Of a DNA stretch of 45,447 nucleotides, positions 32,581 through 40,520 are shown one piece after another. The stretch is from Selenomonas sp. AE3005 (lineage in GTDB: Bacteria > Bacillota > Negativicutes > Selenomonadales > Selenomonadaceae). The position numbers were made by a program, and so were the translations under genes. Numbering within the stretch: the first letter of the stretch is position 1; each line of letters begins with the position of its first letter. The DNA is taken from assembly GCF_905233635.1 (NCBI RefSeq), contig NZ_CAJODG010000021.1, positions 1 to 45,447 of the forward strand, given 5' to 3'. The notes under the pieces were generated by a model. It worked only from the letters and a program-made list of their open reading frames with translations, was not told the origin of the DNA and did no database searches.

Positions 32581-33507
32581 TTAGTTTGAACCAGCCAGTT
32601 CGCGGAGCTTGCGCATACGGTGATTAAGCCCCGACTTGCTGATTCCCAGTATTTCCGCCAGTTCCGCCAGGGACGCGTCCGGATTGTCCATACGGGCCTG
32701 TGCTGCCGCCTTGACCTTGGGCGGCAGGCCTGCCAGCCTGCCCTGCGCCTCCAGCGTGCGGATATCAGCCAGCTGCCGCCCGGCGGCGTCTACCGCCTTT
32801 TGCAGATTAGCCGTTTCGCAATTAACCAGACGGTTGACCTGTTCCCGTACTTCTTTGACATTACGGGCCACTTCAAAACTTTCCACAGCTTTCTCGGCCT
32901 CGAGCATGCCCAGGAAATCCACCACCGCATCACCTTCCTTCAGGTAGACGATGTAGGCGTCCTTCCTGTCCACAAATCCTGCTGGAAAGCCCATACGCTT
33001 TAGCAAGTCATGGAGCAGGCGCCCCAGTTCAAAGCTGACTGTTACCAGTTCCAAGTGGTAGCTGGCCTCAGGCCGGTTGACACTGCCGCCCCCCTGAAAC
33101 GCGCCGCGCAGATAAGCTATCCGGCAGCACTGTTTTTTGAGTATGCCCCGGTCATTTTCCATATTGAGGCTGTCCTCATGTAAAAAACCCAGGCGCTCAA
33201 AGAGTTCATTGACACGTGGGGAGGGAATCACCCGTACGGTATAACTGTTGTTTTTATTAAGCTGCCGGGAACGCCGCACGGTGATTTCCGTACGTATACC
33301 TTCCTTAGCGCTTTTTAGCAGCTGCAGCACCTTTCTGGCTACAGCCGCATTTTTCGAGGTAAAATTCAGGCCAAACGTATGACCGGCCCCCAGGGACAAG
33401 GTGGCCCCCATGCGCAGGAGGGCCGCCAGTTCCGCGTCCCGGCAGCATTCATCTTCATAATAACATCTGGCCAGTTCATTTTTTACTTCAGTAGCAAAGG
33501 ACGGCAT
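32581..33507 (-). CDS. whiA: WhiA, sporulation-regulator-type DNA-binding protein
   Basis: A 308-residue protein. The N-terminal part has the LAGLIDADG-like fold (FATEVKNELARC, CCRIAYLRGAFQGGGSVN, YHLELV). The C-terminal helix-turn-helix reads SLAELAEILGISKSGLNHRMRKL. In Firmicutes WhiA affects cell division and chromosome segregation rather than sporulation. It is the third gene of the conserved rapZ-yvcK-whiA block, 18 nt behind yvcK. Confidence 0.95.
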   Translation of the reverse strand: MPSFATEVKNELARCYYEDECCRDAELAALLRMGATLSLGAGHTFGLNFTSKNAAVARKVLQLLKSAKEGIRTEITVRRSRQLNKNNSYTVRVIPSPRVNELFERLGFLHEDSLNMENDRGILKKQCCRIAYLRGAFQGGGSVNRPEASYHLELVTVSFELGRLLHDLLKRMGFPAGFVDRKDAYIVYLKEGDAVVDFLGMLEAEKAVESFEVARNVKEVREQVNRLVNCETANLQKAVDAAGRQLADIRTLEAQGRLAGLPPKVKAAAQARMDNPDASLAELAEILGISKSGLNHRMRKLRELAGSN

Positions 33508-33525
33508 GATATCCCTCCCTTACAT

Positions 33526-34842
33526 TCATTTGAATTCATACTTCTTTAACGCGCTGGGCTGCAGGTGATAAACCATATTCATCACCGCCCGGCTGAGTTT
33601 GTCCGGGTCATGGCGGATGACTTCGTTTTCATTTATGATGTCAGCCTTCACAAAACCGACACCCAGAGCGTTGATGGCCTCTTCGTCGACTTCCACCGGA
33701 TACGCGCCCTTGGCAGCATAGAAGTCCTGCATATCCGCCGAAATCGGCGCATCATTGACCAGCATGTAGTCAATAATCCCCTTGCCGCCGTGGTCAATTA
33801 TGGCCTTGGCATGCATGGAGGCCGTATAGCCGTCCGTTTCACCGGGCTGCGTCATGACATTGCAGATGTAAATCTTGATGGCCTTACTCTTTCTGATTGT
33901 CTCAGCCACCTTATCCACCAGCAGGTTGGGCATGATACTGGTATACAGGCTGCCAGGGCCCAAAATGATGGCGTCGGCATTGGCCAAAGCGTCCAAAGCC
34001 GACTGTACCGGCTGCACTTCCTCGGGGAAGAGCCGCACCCGGTGAATACGCTTGTGTACTTCGGGGATATGCGATTCCCCCTGCACCACCGTCCCATCTT
34101 CCATGACAGCGTCCAGCCGCACATGGTCCTTGGAGGCCGGCAGGACCTGCCCCTTAACCGCCAAAACCTTGGAGGATTCACGCAGGGCTTGTTCCATGTC
34201 ACCGGTGACTTCATTCATGGCCGCAATAAAGAGATTGCCAAAGCTATGGCCGGCCAGTTCTGTCTTTCCCTTAAACCTGTACTGGAAAAGTTTTTCCATC
34301 AGGGGTTCTGTGTCGGCCAGTGCTACCAGACAGTTGCGCAAATCGCCCGGCGGAATAATGCCAAATTCCTCACGCAGCCGCCCGGAAGAGCCGCCGTCAT
34401 CAGCCACCGTCACCACAGCCGTGACATTACTGGTAGCGGCCTTAATACCGCGCAGCAGCACCGACAGGCCATGGCCGCCGCCCACAACCGTGACATTGGG
34501 GCCTTTGCCCAGCCGGCGTTTCTCGTAGATAATATCCACCAGACGCTCTGACTGGTCAGGCAGGAGCACCATGATGACCGAGCGGATAGTGTACCGCGTC
34601 GCGGCCAGCATCAGCACTACGCCCAAAGTGACCACCACTATGCCGATAATCGTGGTTATGGCATAATCATAAGTGCCCTTCCACATATACACGGCCCGAA
34701 AGATGGCCTCTTCTATCATATCCAGATATTTATAGTTAAAAACCAGGGCAAGCCCCATGCTTACCAGCATGACCCCGGCAGAAAACAGCGCCAGCCAGCG
34801 TTTGAATTTCATGCCCGGGTACAGCCATTTTAACAAATGCAT
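33526..34842 (-). CDS. yvcK: YvcK/CofD-like gluconeogenesis factor with N-terminal membrane anchor
   Basis: A 438-residue protein. Two membrane segments lie in the first 85 residues (LALFSAGVMLVSMGLALVF and TTIIGIVVVTLGVVLMLAA). The CofD-like domain follows, with VVGGGHGLSVLLRGIK, VADDGGSSGRLREE and ADAIILGPGSLYTSIMPN. YvcK binds UDP-sugars and is needed for growth on gluconeogenic carbon sources and for cell-wall homeostasis. The membrane N-terminus is an extension absent in Bacillus YvcK and is common in Negativicutes and clostridia. It starts 3 nt after rapZ. Confidence 0.94.
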   Translation of the reverse strand: MHLLKWLYPGMKFKRWLALFSAGVMLVSMGLALVFNYKYLDMIEEAIFRAVYMWKGTYDYAITTIIGIVVVTLGVVLMLAATRYTIRSVIMVLLPDQSERLVDIIYEKRRLGKGPNVTVVGGGHGLSVLLRGIKAATSNVTAVVTVADDGGSSGRLREEFGIIPPGDLRNCLVALADTEPLMEKLFQYRFKGKTELAGHSFGNLFIAAMNEVTGDMEQALRESSKVLAVKGQVLPASKDHVRLDAVMEDGTVVQGESHIPEVHKRIHRVRLFPEEVQPVQSALDALANADAIILGPGSLYTSIMPNLLVDKVAETIRKSKAIKIYICNVMTQPGETDGYTASMHAKAIIDHGGKGIIDYMLVNDAPISADMQDFYAAKGAYPVEVDEEAINALGVGFVKADIINENEVIRHDPDKLSRAVMNMVYHLQPSALKKYEFK

Positions 34843-34845
34843 TAC

Positions 34846-35778
34846 TTAGCACTCCTCACGCACGTGTTCCCAAACATCATTTTTCATCAGGTCACGGTGT
34901 TCGAGTTTTACCGGCAGGCCTTTTTGATTCAGCCTGTCAAAAATATGCTTGGCGATAAAGACGCTGCGGTGCATGCCGCCTGTACAGCCCACGGCAATAA
35001 CCAGCTGGCTCTTGCCTTCCTTCACATACTGGGGCACCAGAAAATCCATCATGCCGTCCAAATGGCCGATAAATTCCTGCGTCACCGGCCACTTGGCAAT
35101 GTACTCCGCCACCTCCGGCACCGCACCGCTCTTATGGCGCATGGATTCAATATAAAAGGGATTGGGCAGGAAGCGCACGTCCAGCACCATATCAGCGTCC
35201 AGCGGCATACCGAATTTAAAACCGAAGGACAACACATTGATGCTCATCTGCTCCCCGTCACTATTGCCAAAAATACGGTGAATCTTGTCACGCAGTTCTA
35301 CCTTTTTGAGCTCCGATGTGTCAATAATATAAGTAGCTTTAGCCCTGGCCGGGGAAAGACGTTCGCGTTCCTTGGCAATACCATCAGAAATCCGGGAGGA
35401 CGGGGCCATCGGGTGACGGCGGCGCGTTTCCTTGTAACGGCGGATAATCACCGGGTCAGAGGCGTCCATGAACAGCATTTCATAGGGCACATCGTCCTTG
35501 TCCATATCGTCCAGCACATGGATAAAGGTATCAAAGAATTCCCGGCTGCGTGTATCAACCACTAGCACCACTTTGCCGACATGGTCACCGGCATGCTTGC
35601 ACAGTTCCACAAATTTAGGAATGAATACCGGCGGCAGATTATCCACCACAAAGTACCCTAAATCCTCCATATAACGGCAAGCCTGCGTTTTGCCGCCGCC
35701 GGACATGCCAGTGACGATAACGAGACGAAATTTATCTTCTTTGGTCTGTTCTAATTTCATTTCCGTAGTTTCTTCCAT
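34846..35778 (-). CDS. rapZ: RapZ/YvcJ nucleotide-binding protein
   Basis: A 310-residue P-loop protein. Walker A is GMSGGGKT (residues 24-31), and VVDTRSREFF follows. The C-terminal domain has SFGFKFGMPLDADMVLDVRFLPNPFYI and CTGGMHRSV with the metal/ligand Cys-His set. RapZ homologues bind RNA and glucosamine 6-phosphate in Proteobacteria; the Firmicutes protein has GTPase/ATPase activity of unclear role. GGTGA lies 8 nt before the ATG; an internal ATG at residue 7 is possible. First member of rapZ-yvcK-whiA. Confidence 0.94.
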   Translation of the reverse strand: MEETTEMKLEQTKEDKFRLVIVTGMSGGGKTQACRYMEDLGYFVVDNLPPVFIPKFVELCKHAGDHVGKVVLVVDTRSREFFDTFIHVLDDMDKDDVPYEMLFMDASDPVIIRRYKETRRRHPMAPSSRISDGIAKERERLSPARAKATYIIDTSELKKVELRDKIHRIFGNSDGEQMSINVLSFGFKFGMPLDADMVLDVRFLPNPFYIESMRHKSGAVPEVAEYIAKWPVTQEFIGHLDGMMDFLVPQYVKEGKSQLVIAVGCTGGMHRSVFIAKHIFDRLNQKGLPVKLEHRDLMKNDVWEHVREEC

Positions 35779-35795
35779 AATATATTCACCAGCCT

Positions 35796-36599
35796 TTACT
35801 TATTGAGAATATACTTGTAAACCGCCTGTGCCCAGCCATCATCGACACAGTTGCACGTCACCGCATCGGTGACAGCCTTGATATTGTCAGCAGCATTGCC
35901 CATAGCCACACTGAAACCAGCTGCCTGTAATAATGGTAAATCGTTGTTAGCATCACCAATAGCCATGGTTTCCTGCATGTCAAAGCCCATGATATCCGCC
36001 AGTTTTGCCAAAGCTGAGGCCTTAGACACCCCCGGGCTGATAATCTCGATAAAATCAGGGGCCGACTGGGTAAGCGTTATGCTTTCACCAAACTCCGCCG
36101 TCAGCTCAGCCATCCAGGCCTGCGTTACGTCTGGGGAATCGGTGATTATCAGCATTTTATACATGTCGCTGACATGCTCACGCAGTTTTTCATAGCCGAG
36201 ACTTTCCCCGCTAACCTTCTGGCTGTGTTCATAGCGCCGGGAAAACTCATTGTAATCCGAGTAGTAAAGTTCCTCACCACTATAAGTTTGCAAATACCAG
36301 CCACGCTGAGCACAAAAATCCGTCACCTGGCGGCAGATTTCTTCGTCCATAAATTTTTGATAGTAAATCTTGCCCGAAGTGGATTTTATCAGGGCACCAT
36401 TGTAGGTGATAATAGGTACGTCCAGCCCCAGAGCCTCCGCGACCGGCAAAGCCGCCCGATACATACGCCCCGTAGCAATCGTCACAATCGTACCTGCCTT
36501 AGCAGCTGCCTGAGCTGCGGCAATATTTTTCTCCGACACGGGCTTGCCTGACGATAATAAGGTACCGTCCAAATCCGTAGCCAGTAGTTTTATCTGCAT
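35796..36599 (-). CDS. Cof-type HAD-IIB phosphatase
   Basis: A 267-residue haloacid dehalogenase-family phosphatase. Motif I is ATDLDGTLL (Asp9, Asp11), motif II TIATGR, motif III uses Lys in SKASALAKLAD and motif IV is AIGDANNDLPLL. The cap domain is of the Cof/YidA type. Members dephosphorylate sugar phosphates or flavin intermediates; substrate is undetermined. The ATG at 36599 follows AAGGGGGC; the frame runs to 36629 without better signals. It heads the minus-strand cluster, 17 nt before rapZ. Confidence 0.9.
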   Translation of the reverse strand: MQIKLLATDLDGTLLSSGKPVSEKNIAAAQAAAKAGTIVTIATGRMYRAALPVAEALGLDVPIITYNGALIKSTSGKIYYQKFMDEEICRQVTDFCAQRGWYLQTYSGEELYYSDYNEFSRRYEHSQKVSGESLGYEKLREHVSDMYKMLIITDSPDVTQAWMAELTAEFGESITLTQSAPDFIEIISPGVSKASALAKLADIMGFDMQETMAIGDANNDLPLLQAAGFSVAMGNAADNIKAVTDAVTCNCVDDGWAQAVYKYILNK

Positions 36600-36666
36600 A
36601 AAAATGCCCCCTTGTGGTATTTTTATCATAAGCCTAACACTACTATTTTCTCACATCCCTCTAAAA

Positions 36667-36696
36667 TTGCAAGGGAAAACTCTAATATGTTATACT
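36667..36696 (+). promoter_or_regulatory. Promoter of the 36740 gene
   Basis: TTGCAA (36667-36672), an 18-nt spacer and TATACT (36691-36696), 43 bp before the start codon. The same 140-bp region must also hold the divergent promoter of the HAD cluster. Confidence 0.6.
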
Positions 36697-36739
36697 ATCT
36701 ATATAAATTTACATAATAGCACAAGAGAGGACCCTTTAT

Positions 36740-37210
36740 ATGCTGAAAAAAATTTTTATTGGCATTGGCTTACTGCTCATGCTGGTGGGCATTTTTGGTC
36801 TTTCCTATACATGGCATATCGACCACCGCACAGCTGACAGCCTATCAGCCTATTGCCGCATTGATTTCCAATCCTCCCATACCGGTGACGGAAAACTGGA
36901 AGGCGCAGTCCTCACCCTGTGGGACTGGCGTTATGATAATGCCAAACTGAAAAAAGAGGCCATTTTATACACGGACGGCGCGGCCTGGGAAATGAAAGCC
37001 GCCACCAAACAAACGCCGCCCCCGCACGACAGCAAAGACCATGCCTGGCAGAATGAAAATAAACTCTTCGTTGAACTGCCGCGTTCCAGCCTGCCGGCCA
37101 TAAAAAAAGCGGAAACCGTACGGTTCCGTTTCTACTACGATAATGGACAGACCATTGACCTGCCGCTGAATGAACCAGACCTTGAGTACTGGAAACGGCA
37201 AGTACAATAA
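36740..37210 (+). CDS. Membrane-anchored extracytoplasmic protein, uncharacterised
   Basis: A 156-residue protein. Residues 4-24 are a signal anchor (IFIGIGLLLMLVGIFGLSY). The remaining 130 residues are a soluble, probably beta-rich domain (LSAYCRIDFQSSHTGDG, RFRFYYDNGQTIDLPL). GAGAGG precedes the ATG. It stands alone, divergent from the HAD cluster, and is followed by two family 2 long hairpins. I recognise no family. Confidence 0.75.
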   Translation: MLKKIFIGIGLLLMLVGIFGLSYTWHIDHRTADSLSAYCRIDFQSSHTGDGKLEGAVLTLWDWRYDNAKLKKEAILYTDGAAWEMKAATKQTPPPHDSKDHAWQNENKLFVELPRSSLPAIKKAETVRFRFYYDNGQTIDLPLNEPDLEYWKRQVQ

Positions 37211-37229
37211 TTTTCTTCTATGTTAGTCC

Positions 37230-37430
37230 GGCAGGGCCGGGCAGGGATTACCCCGACTGCGCTTGTGCGGCAGACTAAACATATTTTTTGCCTTTATTTA
37301 GCAGGCAATGGCTTAAACTCACTTCGTTCAAACAACAGCCGTGGCCTGCTAATATTTATGTGGGCAAAAAATCTGTTCTTAACGCCTGCCGCCCGACGCT
37401 CCGCTGGGGCAATCCCTGCCCGGCCCTGCC
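37230..37430. repeat. Family 2 long nested hairpin, element D
   Basis: A 201-bp structure. Outer 20-bp arms are perfect: GGCAGGGCCGGGCAGGGATT (37230-37249) and its complement at 37411-37430. Inner arms are GCGGCAG/CTGCCGC, then ATTTTTTGCC/GGGCAAAAAAT, then AGCAGGC/GCCTGCT. The apex reads CTCACTTCGTTCAAAC, whose complement GTTTGAACGAAGTGAG aligns with the apices of elements E and F. Together with element E it fills the 493-bp gap between the 36740 gene and alr. Confidence 0.85.
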
Positions 37431-37484
37431 TCCGCATTATATAGCTAGTTCCGGTTCGCCACCCAAGTTAAAAATTATCAACTA

Positions 37485-37684
37485 GCCGGCAGCTGGCATG
37501 CTTGCCTAAGCGATGCGTCAGGCGCGCGAACGTAAAAAATCTCCTTTGCTTACCTTAATATCATGAATAAAAGTCTACTGTTTGAGCGTAGCGAGTTTTG
37601 ACTTTTGTTCATGCTTAATTAAAAGCAAAGGAGATTTTTTAGTGAGCCGCCGAGCAGCGCGTGGCAAGCATACCAGCTGCCGGC
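37485..37684. repeat. Family 2 long nested hairpin, element E
   Basis: A 200-bp structure. Outer arms GCCGGCAGCTGGCATGCTTG at 37485 and the complementary CAAGCATACCAGCTGCCGGC ending at 37684 differ by one base. Inner perfect arms are AAAAAATCTCCTTTGCTT and AAGCAAAGGAGATTTTTT. ATGAATAAAAGTC pairs with GACTTTTGTTCAT. The apex is GTTTGAGCGTAGCGAG. It begins 55 bp after element D and ends 20 bp before the alr stop codon. Confidence 0.87.
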
Positions 37685-37703
37685 GTACCTCGAATAAAAA
37701 ATC

Positions 37704-38810
37704 TTACCGATAAACTCTTGGCAGCCGTGCCCCCAACAAACATGGCACTTCATAGTTAATGGTATTGCCCCAGCGCGCCACCTCATCAATGGTCAGGCTG
37801 TCGCTGCCAAATAACGTAACCTCGTCCCCAATCTGTACATTGGGAATATCCGTCACATCCACCATCACCTGGTCCATGCACACCCGGCCGGCCAGCGGCG
37901 CTTTCTGTCCATGAATCTCCACAAAGCCCTCTTTGCCATAGGCACGAATATAACCATCGGCATAGCCAATCGGCAAAGTGGCAATGCGGCTTTCACGTTT
38001 TGCGGTGAACTGCCGTCCATAGCCAATGCTTTCGCCCGGCTGCAGGCTCTTGACCCAGACCACCTTGGCCTTAAGACTCATCACCGGCCGCAAATCGATA
38101 GGATGGGTAACTTCCTCAGACGGCCACAGGCCGTACTGGATAACCCCTGCCCGCACCATATCAAAATGTGCCTCGGGGATTTCCAAAATCGCTGCCGATT
38201 CTGCAATATGCTTTATAGAGAGCTTTATCCCGCGGCCTTCTACCGCCGCAATCGCCTCCTGGAACGCCGCCAGCTGCTGCTTTGTATACGTCTTATCCTT
38301 GCTGTCAGCTGTGGCAAAATGGGAGAACATGCCCTCGATTACCAGCCCTGGCAACCCGGCAATCTTTGCGGCCAGTTCGCCGATTTCCTCCGGACGCACA
38401 CCGATACGCCCCATGCCCGTGTCCACTTTCAAATGGATGCGGGCTTTTTTCTGCTGGCGCTGCGCCTCCTGAGACAGTGCCTTAGCCAGGGACAATTCGC
38501 AAACCACCTGTGTCAAATCATAATCCACAACGTCCTTGGCATCTTCCGGCATAACCAAACCGAGCACCAAAATCGGCGTAGTAAAACCTGCCTGCCGCAG
38601 CTCGATACCTTCAGACAGGGTTGCCACGGCCAGATATTCTGCCCCTTCCTCAATAGCTGTTCTAGCCGCCGCCACAGCACCATGACCATAGGCATTCGCC
38701 TTGACCACCGCACAGAGTTTCACCCCTGCCGCCAGCTGTTTTTTGATTTCTCTATAATTATGACGTAACGCCTGCAGATTGACTTCGGCCCAGACCGGAC
38801 GATTTGGCAT
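37704..38810 (-). CDS. alr: Alanine racemase
   Basis: A 368-residue PLP enzyme making D-alanine for peptidoglycan. The PLP lysine is Lys37 in VVKANAYGHG. The second catalytic residue is the Tyr in SIGYGRQF near position 262. The C-terminal beta domain has GRVCMDQVMVDVTD. The ATG at 38810 has AAGGAG 10 nt upstream; a GTG at 38816 is in frame but too close to it. The gene stands alone between the family 2 hairpins and family 1 repeats, whose left end touches its promoter -35. Confidence 0.96.
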   Translation of the reverse strand: MPNRPVWAEVNLQALRHNYREIKKQLAAGVKLCAVVKANAYGHGAVAAARTAIEEGAEYLAVATLSEGIELRQAGFTTPILVLGLVMPEDAKDVVDYDLTQVVCELSLAKALSQEAQRQQKKARIHLKVDTGMGRIGVRPEEIGELAAKIAGLPGLVIEGMFSHFATADSKDKTYTKQQLAAFQEAIAAVEGRGIKLSIKHIAESAAILEIPEAHFDMVRAGVIQYGLWPSEEVTHPIDLRPVMSLKAKVVWVKSLQPGESIGYGRQFTAKRESRIATLPIGYADGYIRAYGKEGFVEIHGQKAPLAGRVCMDQVMVDVTDIPNVQIGDEVTLFGSDSLTIDEVARWGNTINYEVPCLLGARLPRVYR

Positions 38811-38844
38811 TATCACCGCACTCCTTTATTTTTTAACTTCTGTA

Positions 38845-38873
38845 AGTATAGCAAAACGCTATAGGAAAGTCTA
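38845..38873 (-). promoter_or_regulatory. Putative alr promoter
   Basis: Minus strand TAGACT (38868-38873), a 17-nt spacer and TATACT (38845-38850). The first base of the -35 is the first base of repeat copy 6, so the insertion lies exactly at the upstream edge of the promoter. Confidence 0.55.
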
Positions 38874-39010
38874 TAACGAGGCAAGAAAATGTCCCCCACC
38901 TCAGCAGGTGGGGGCACGAATACCAAAACAGGCGGCGAGCATATCTCTTCGCCTCGTTGAAACGCTAAGAGGATGTTTTGCCTATGGCAAAACCGGAACA
39001 ACGGCGTTAT
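38873..39010 (+). repeat. Family 1 MITE-like repeat, copy 6
   Basis: A 138-bp copy with ends T-ATAACGAGG and GGCGTTAT-A. Arm 1 with its hairpin is intact; arm 2 shows small changes (AACGCT, TGTTTTGCC/GGCAAAACC). It is joined head-to-tail to copy 7, sharing the TA dinucleotide in CGTTATAACG. Confidence 0.92.
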
Positions 39011-39170
39011 AACGAGGCAGGAAAATGTCCCTCTCTTCAGCAGGTAATAGCACGAATATCAAAACCGGCAGCGAGCATATCTCTTCGCCTCGTTGCGAAG
39101 CGAAGCTAGTCCTTTAGGGAAACGCTAAGAGGATGTTTTGCCTATGGCAAAACCGGAACAACGGCGTTAT
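39009..39170 (+). repeat. Family 1 MITE-like repeat, copy 7 (diverged)
   Basis: A 162-bp copy with the full linker GCGAAGCGAAGCTAG plus TCCTTTAGGGAA as in copy 5. The arm 1 hairpin is destroyed by substitutions (CCCTCTCTTCAGCAGGTAATAG). Its right end TATAAT lies 7 bp before the start codon at 39181. Confidence 0.9.
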
Positions 39171-39180
39171 AATTATAAGC

Positions 39181-39546
39181 ATGAGTAAAATGCTGAAAAA
39201 AGCGGATATTGTGCTGCTGATACTGCTGCTGCTGTTATCCCTGCTCCCCTTATTCCCCTGGGGGCTGCCGCCCAGTGCCTGTTACGCCGAAATACGCCTT
39301 GACGGTCAAATTTTGGAAAAAATCCCCCTGACCGGTCAACAGGGCGTACAGGAACGGCCGCTTACCATTACCCAGGCCGGTGCACAGCACCACTACCTTA
39401 TCCGCATTGAACAAGACACTATTGCCGTTATCACCGCTGACTGCCCGGATAAAATCTGTGTCAAAACAGGTGCCATCTCTAAGCCTGGGGAAATCATCGC
39501 CTGTCTGCCACATAAGCTGATTATTGAAATAAAAACCGCCCAGTAA
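39181..39546 (+). CDS. NusG domain II-containing membrane protein
   Basis: A 121-residue protein. Residues 8-30 are a membrane segment (DIVLLILLLLLSLLPLFPWG). Residues 35-118 match the stand-alone NusG_II domain, with ADCPDKICVKTGAISKPGEIIACLPHKLIIEI, outside the cytoplasmic membrane. This family is usually paired with the Gx transporter family gene, which follows here by 19 nt. No ribosome binding site precedes the ATG: repeat copy 7 ends 10 bp upstream, and a TATAAT sits exactly 7 bp before the ATG, which would give a leaderless transcript. The frame continues upstream into the repeat to 39133, but that extension has no family match. Confidence 0.85.
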   Translation: MSKMLKKADIVLLILLLLLSLLPLFPWGLPPSACYAEIRLDGQILEKIPLTGQQGVQERPLTITQAGAQHHYLIRIEQDTIAVITADCPDKICVKTGAISKPGEIIACLPHKLIIEIKTAQ

Positions 39547-39565
39547 GCGTGAATAGGATGATAAG

Positions 39566-40060
39566 ATGATGAACCTGCGTACCTGCCTGCATATCGCCCT
39601 GCTGACAGCCTGTTCCCTGATAATGTTTTTGGTGGAAGGCCTGCTGCCCGTTCCCTTCCTGGCCCCCGGAGCCAAACTGGGACTGGCCAATATCGTCACC
39701 GTCTATGCCCTCTACCGCCTGCCCGGTGTAAAGGCAGTTTTCCTGCTCATTCTGCTGCGCACCGCACTGGCCTCCTTCTTTGGCGGCGGCCCCACAGTTT
39801 TTTTCTACAGTCTGGCCGGCGGCCTGGCTAGTCTTTTCCTTATGTCCCTGCTCAAAAAAAGCCGGGCCTTCAGCGTCCCCGGTATCAGCGCGGCCGGCGG
39901 CTTTGCCCATCACATTGGCCAGCTGGCCATCGCTGCCCTTGCCGCTGATACCCTGTCATTGTTCCGCTACCTGCCCATTTTAGGCCCCTGCGGCCTGCTA
40001 ACCGGCCTGCTTATCGGCCTGCTGGCCCGCCAAATTTTAAACAAAACAGAAATTGACTAG
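39566..40060 (+). CDS. Gx transporter family protein (HepT component I-like)
   Basis: A 164-residue integral membrane protein with five to six hydrophobic segments. Family motifs are PVPFLAPGAKLGLANIVTVYALY, LRTALASFFGGGPTVFFYSLAGGLASLF and AAGGFAHHIGQL. It is annotated in databases as heptaprenyl diphosphate synthase component I or Gx transporter; true function is unknown, and an S-component-like transport role is suggested by the fold. It lies 19 nt behind the NusG_II gene, the usual pairing. Confidence 0.88.
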   Translation: MMNLRTCLHIALLTACSLIMFLVEGLLPVPFLAPGAKLGLANIVTVYALYRLPGVKAVFLLILLRTALASFFGGGPTVFFYSLAGGLASLFLMSLLKKSRAFSVPGISAAGGFAHHIGQLAIAALAADTLSLFRYLPILGPCGLLTGLLIGLLARQILNKTEID

Positions 40061-40081
40061 TCAAGTTTTTTTTGCTATTAT
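40053..40081 (+). promoter_or_regulatory. Promoter of the 40124 gene with palindromic operator
   Basis: TTGACT (40053-40058), a 17-nt spacer and TATTAT (40076-40081). The -35 overlaps the stop codon of the preceding gene and is part of a perfect 12-bp palindrome TTGACTAGTCAA (40053-40064). Confidence 0.7.
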
Positions 40082-40123
40082 CATATTACAAGGTTACAAT
40101 TGTTTTTCCAAGGAGGAATTCAC

Positions 40124-40417
40124 ATGGATGTTAATGCGATTTCAGTTCTGCCTCATCGACGAACTGAGCTCTTGACCAGTCAGGAGAGCCAGCTGTTAGG
40201 TGCCATTTCTGCCGTCAAGAGTTCCAACCAGGCAGCCGCCAAAAGCCTGCCACCGTTACACACTCTAATGGCCAGTTTGGACGCTGTACAGGGTGCCCAG
40301 GAGTTAGAGACCTTCGGCCGCGCTTCCCAGCCCGCTTTTGTCGTGGATGTCAATAGCGAACACCGGGAACTTGCCCAATACGCACAAGGTGCCTTCTCGG
40401 TAGAGTTGTCGCTGTAA
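40124..40417 (+). CDS. Hypothetical protein, 97 residues
   Basis: A small soluble protein without membrane segments. It is rich in Ala, Ser, Gln and Leu, with two likely amphipathic helices (LTSQESQLLGAISAVKSSNQ and HTLMASLDAVQGAQELETFG) and a tail SEHRELAQYAQGAFSVELSL. AAGGAGG lies 8 nt before the ATG. It has its own promoter and is followed by the hairpin element C. I recognise no family. Confidence 0.75.
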   Translation: MDVNAISVLPHRRTELLTSQESQLLGAISAVKSSNQAAAKSLPPLHTLMASLDAVQGAQELETFGRASQPAFVVDVNSEHRELAQYAQGAFSVELSL

Positions 40418-40420
40418 TCA

Positions 40421-40501
40421 AAAGCCCACTGCTGGAGATGACTTTCCGTAGTTGAGACGCTTTCGTCTCAGCAACGGAAAATTATCCCCGCAGTGGGCTT
40501 T
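40421..40501. repeat. Family 2 long hairpin, element C (probable bidirectional terminator)
   Basis: AAAGCCCACTGC (40421) pairs with GCAGTGGGCTTT (to 40501). Inside, TTTCCGT pairs with ACGGAAA, and the apex TTGAGACGCTTTCGTCTCAG is itself a hairpin. It lies between convergent genes ending at 40417 (+) and 40521 (-). Confidence 0.85.
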
Positions 40502-40520
40502 ATCGTTTTCTGCTTTTAAC

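Noticed and set aside
1161..39170. Family 1 repeats as a CRISPR or integron-type array
   Set aside because: Copies are dispersed over 38 kb between unrelated genes, differ in length, and occur in both orientations, with no spacer pattern, cas genes or integrase.
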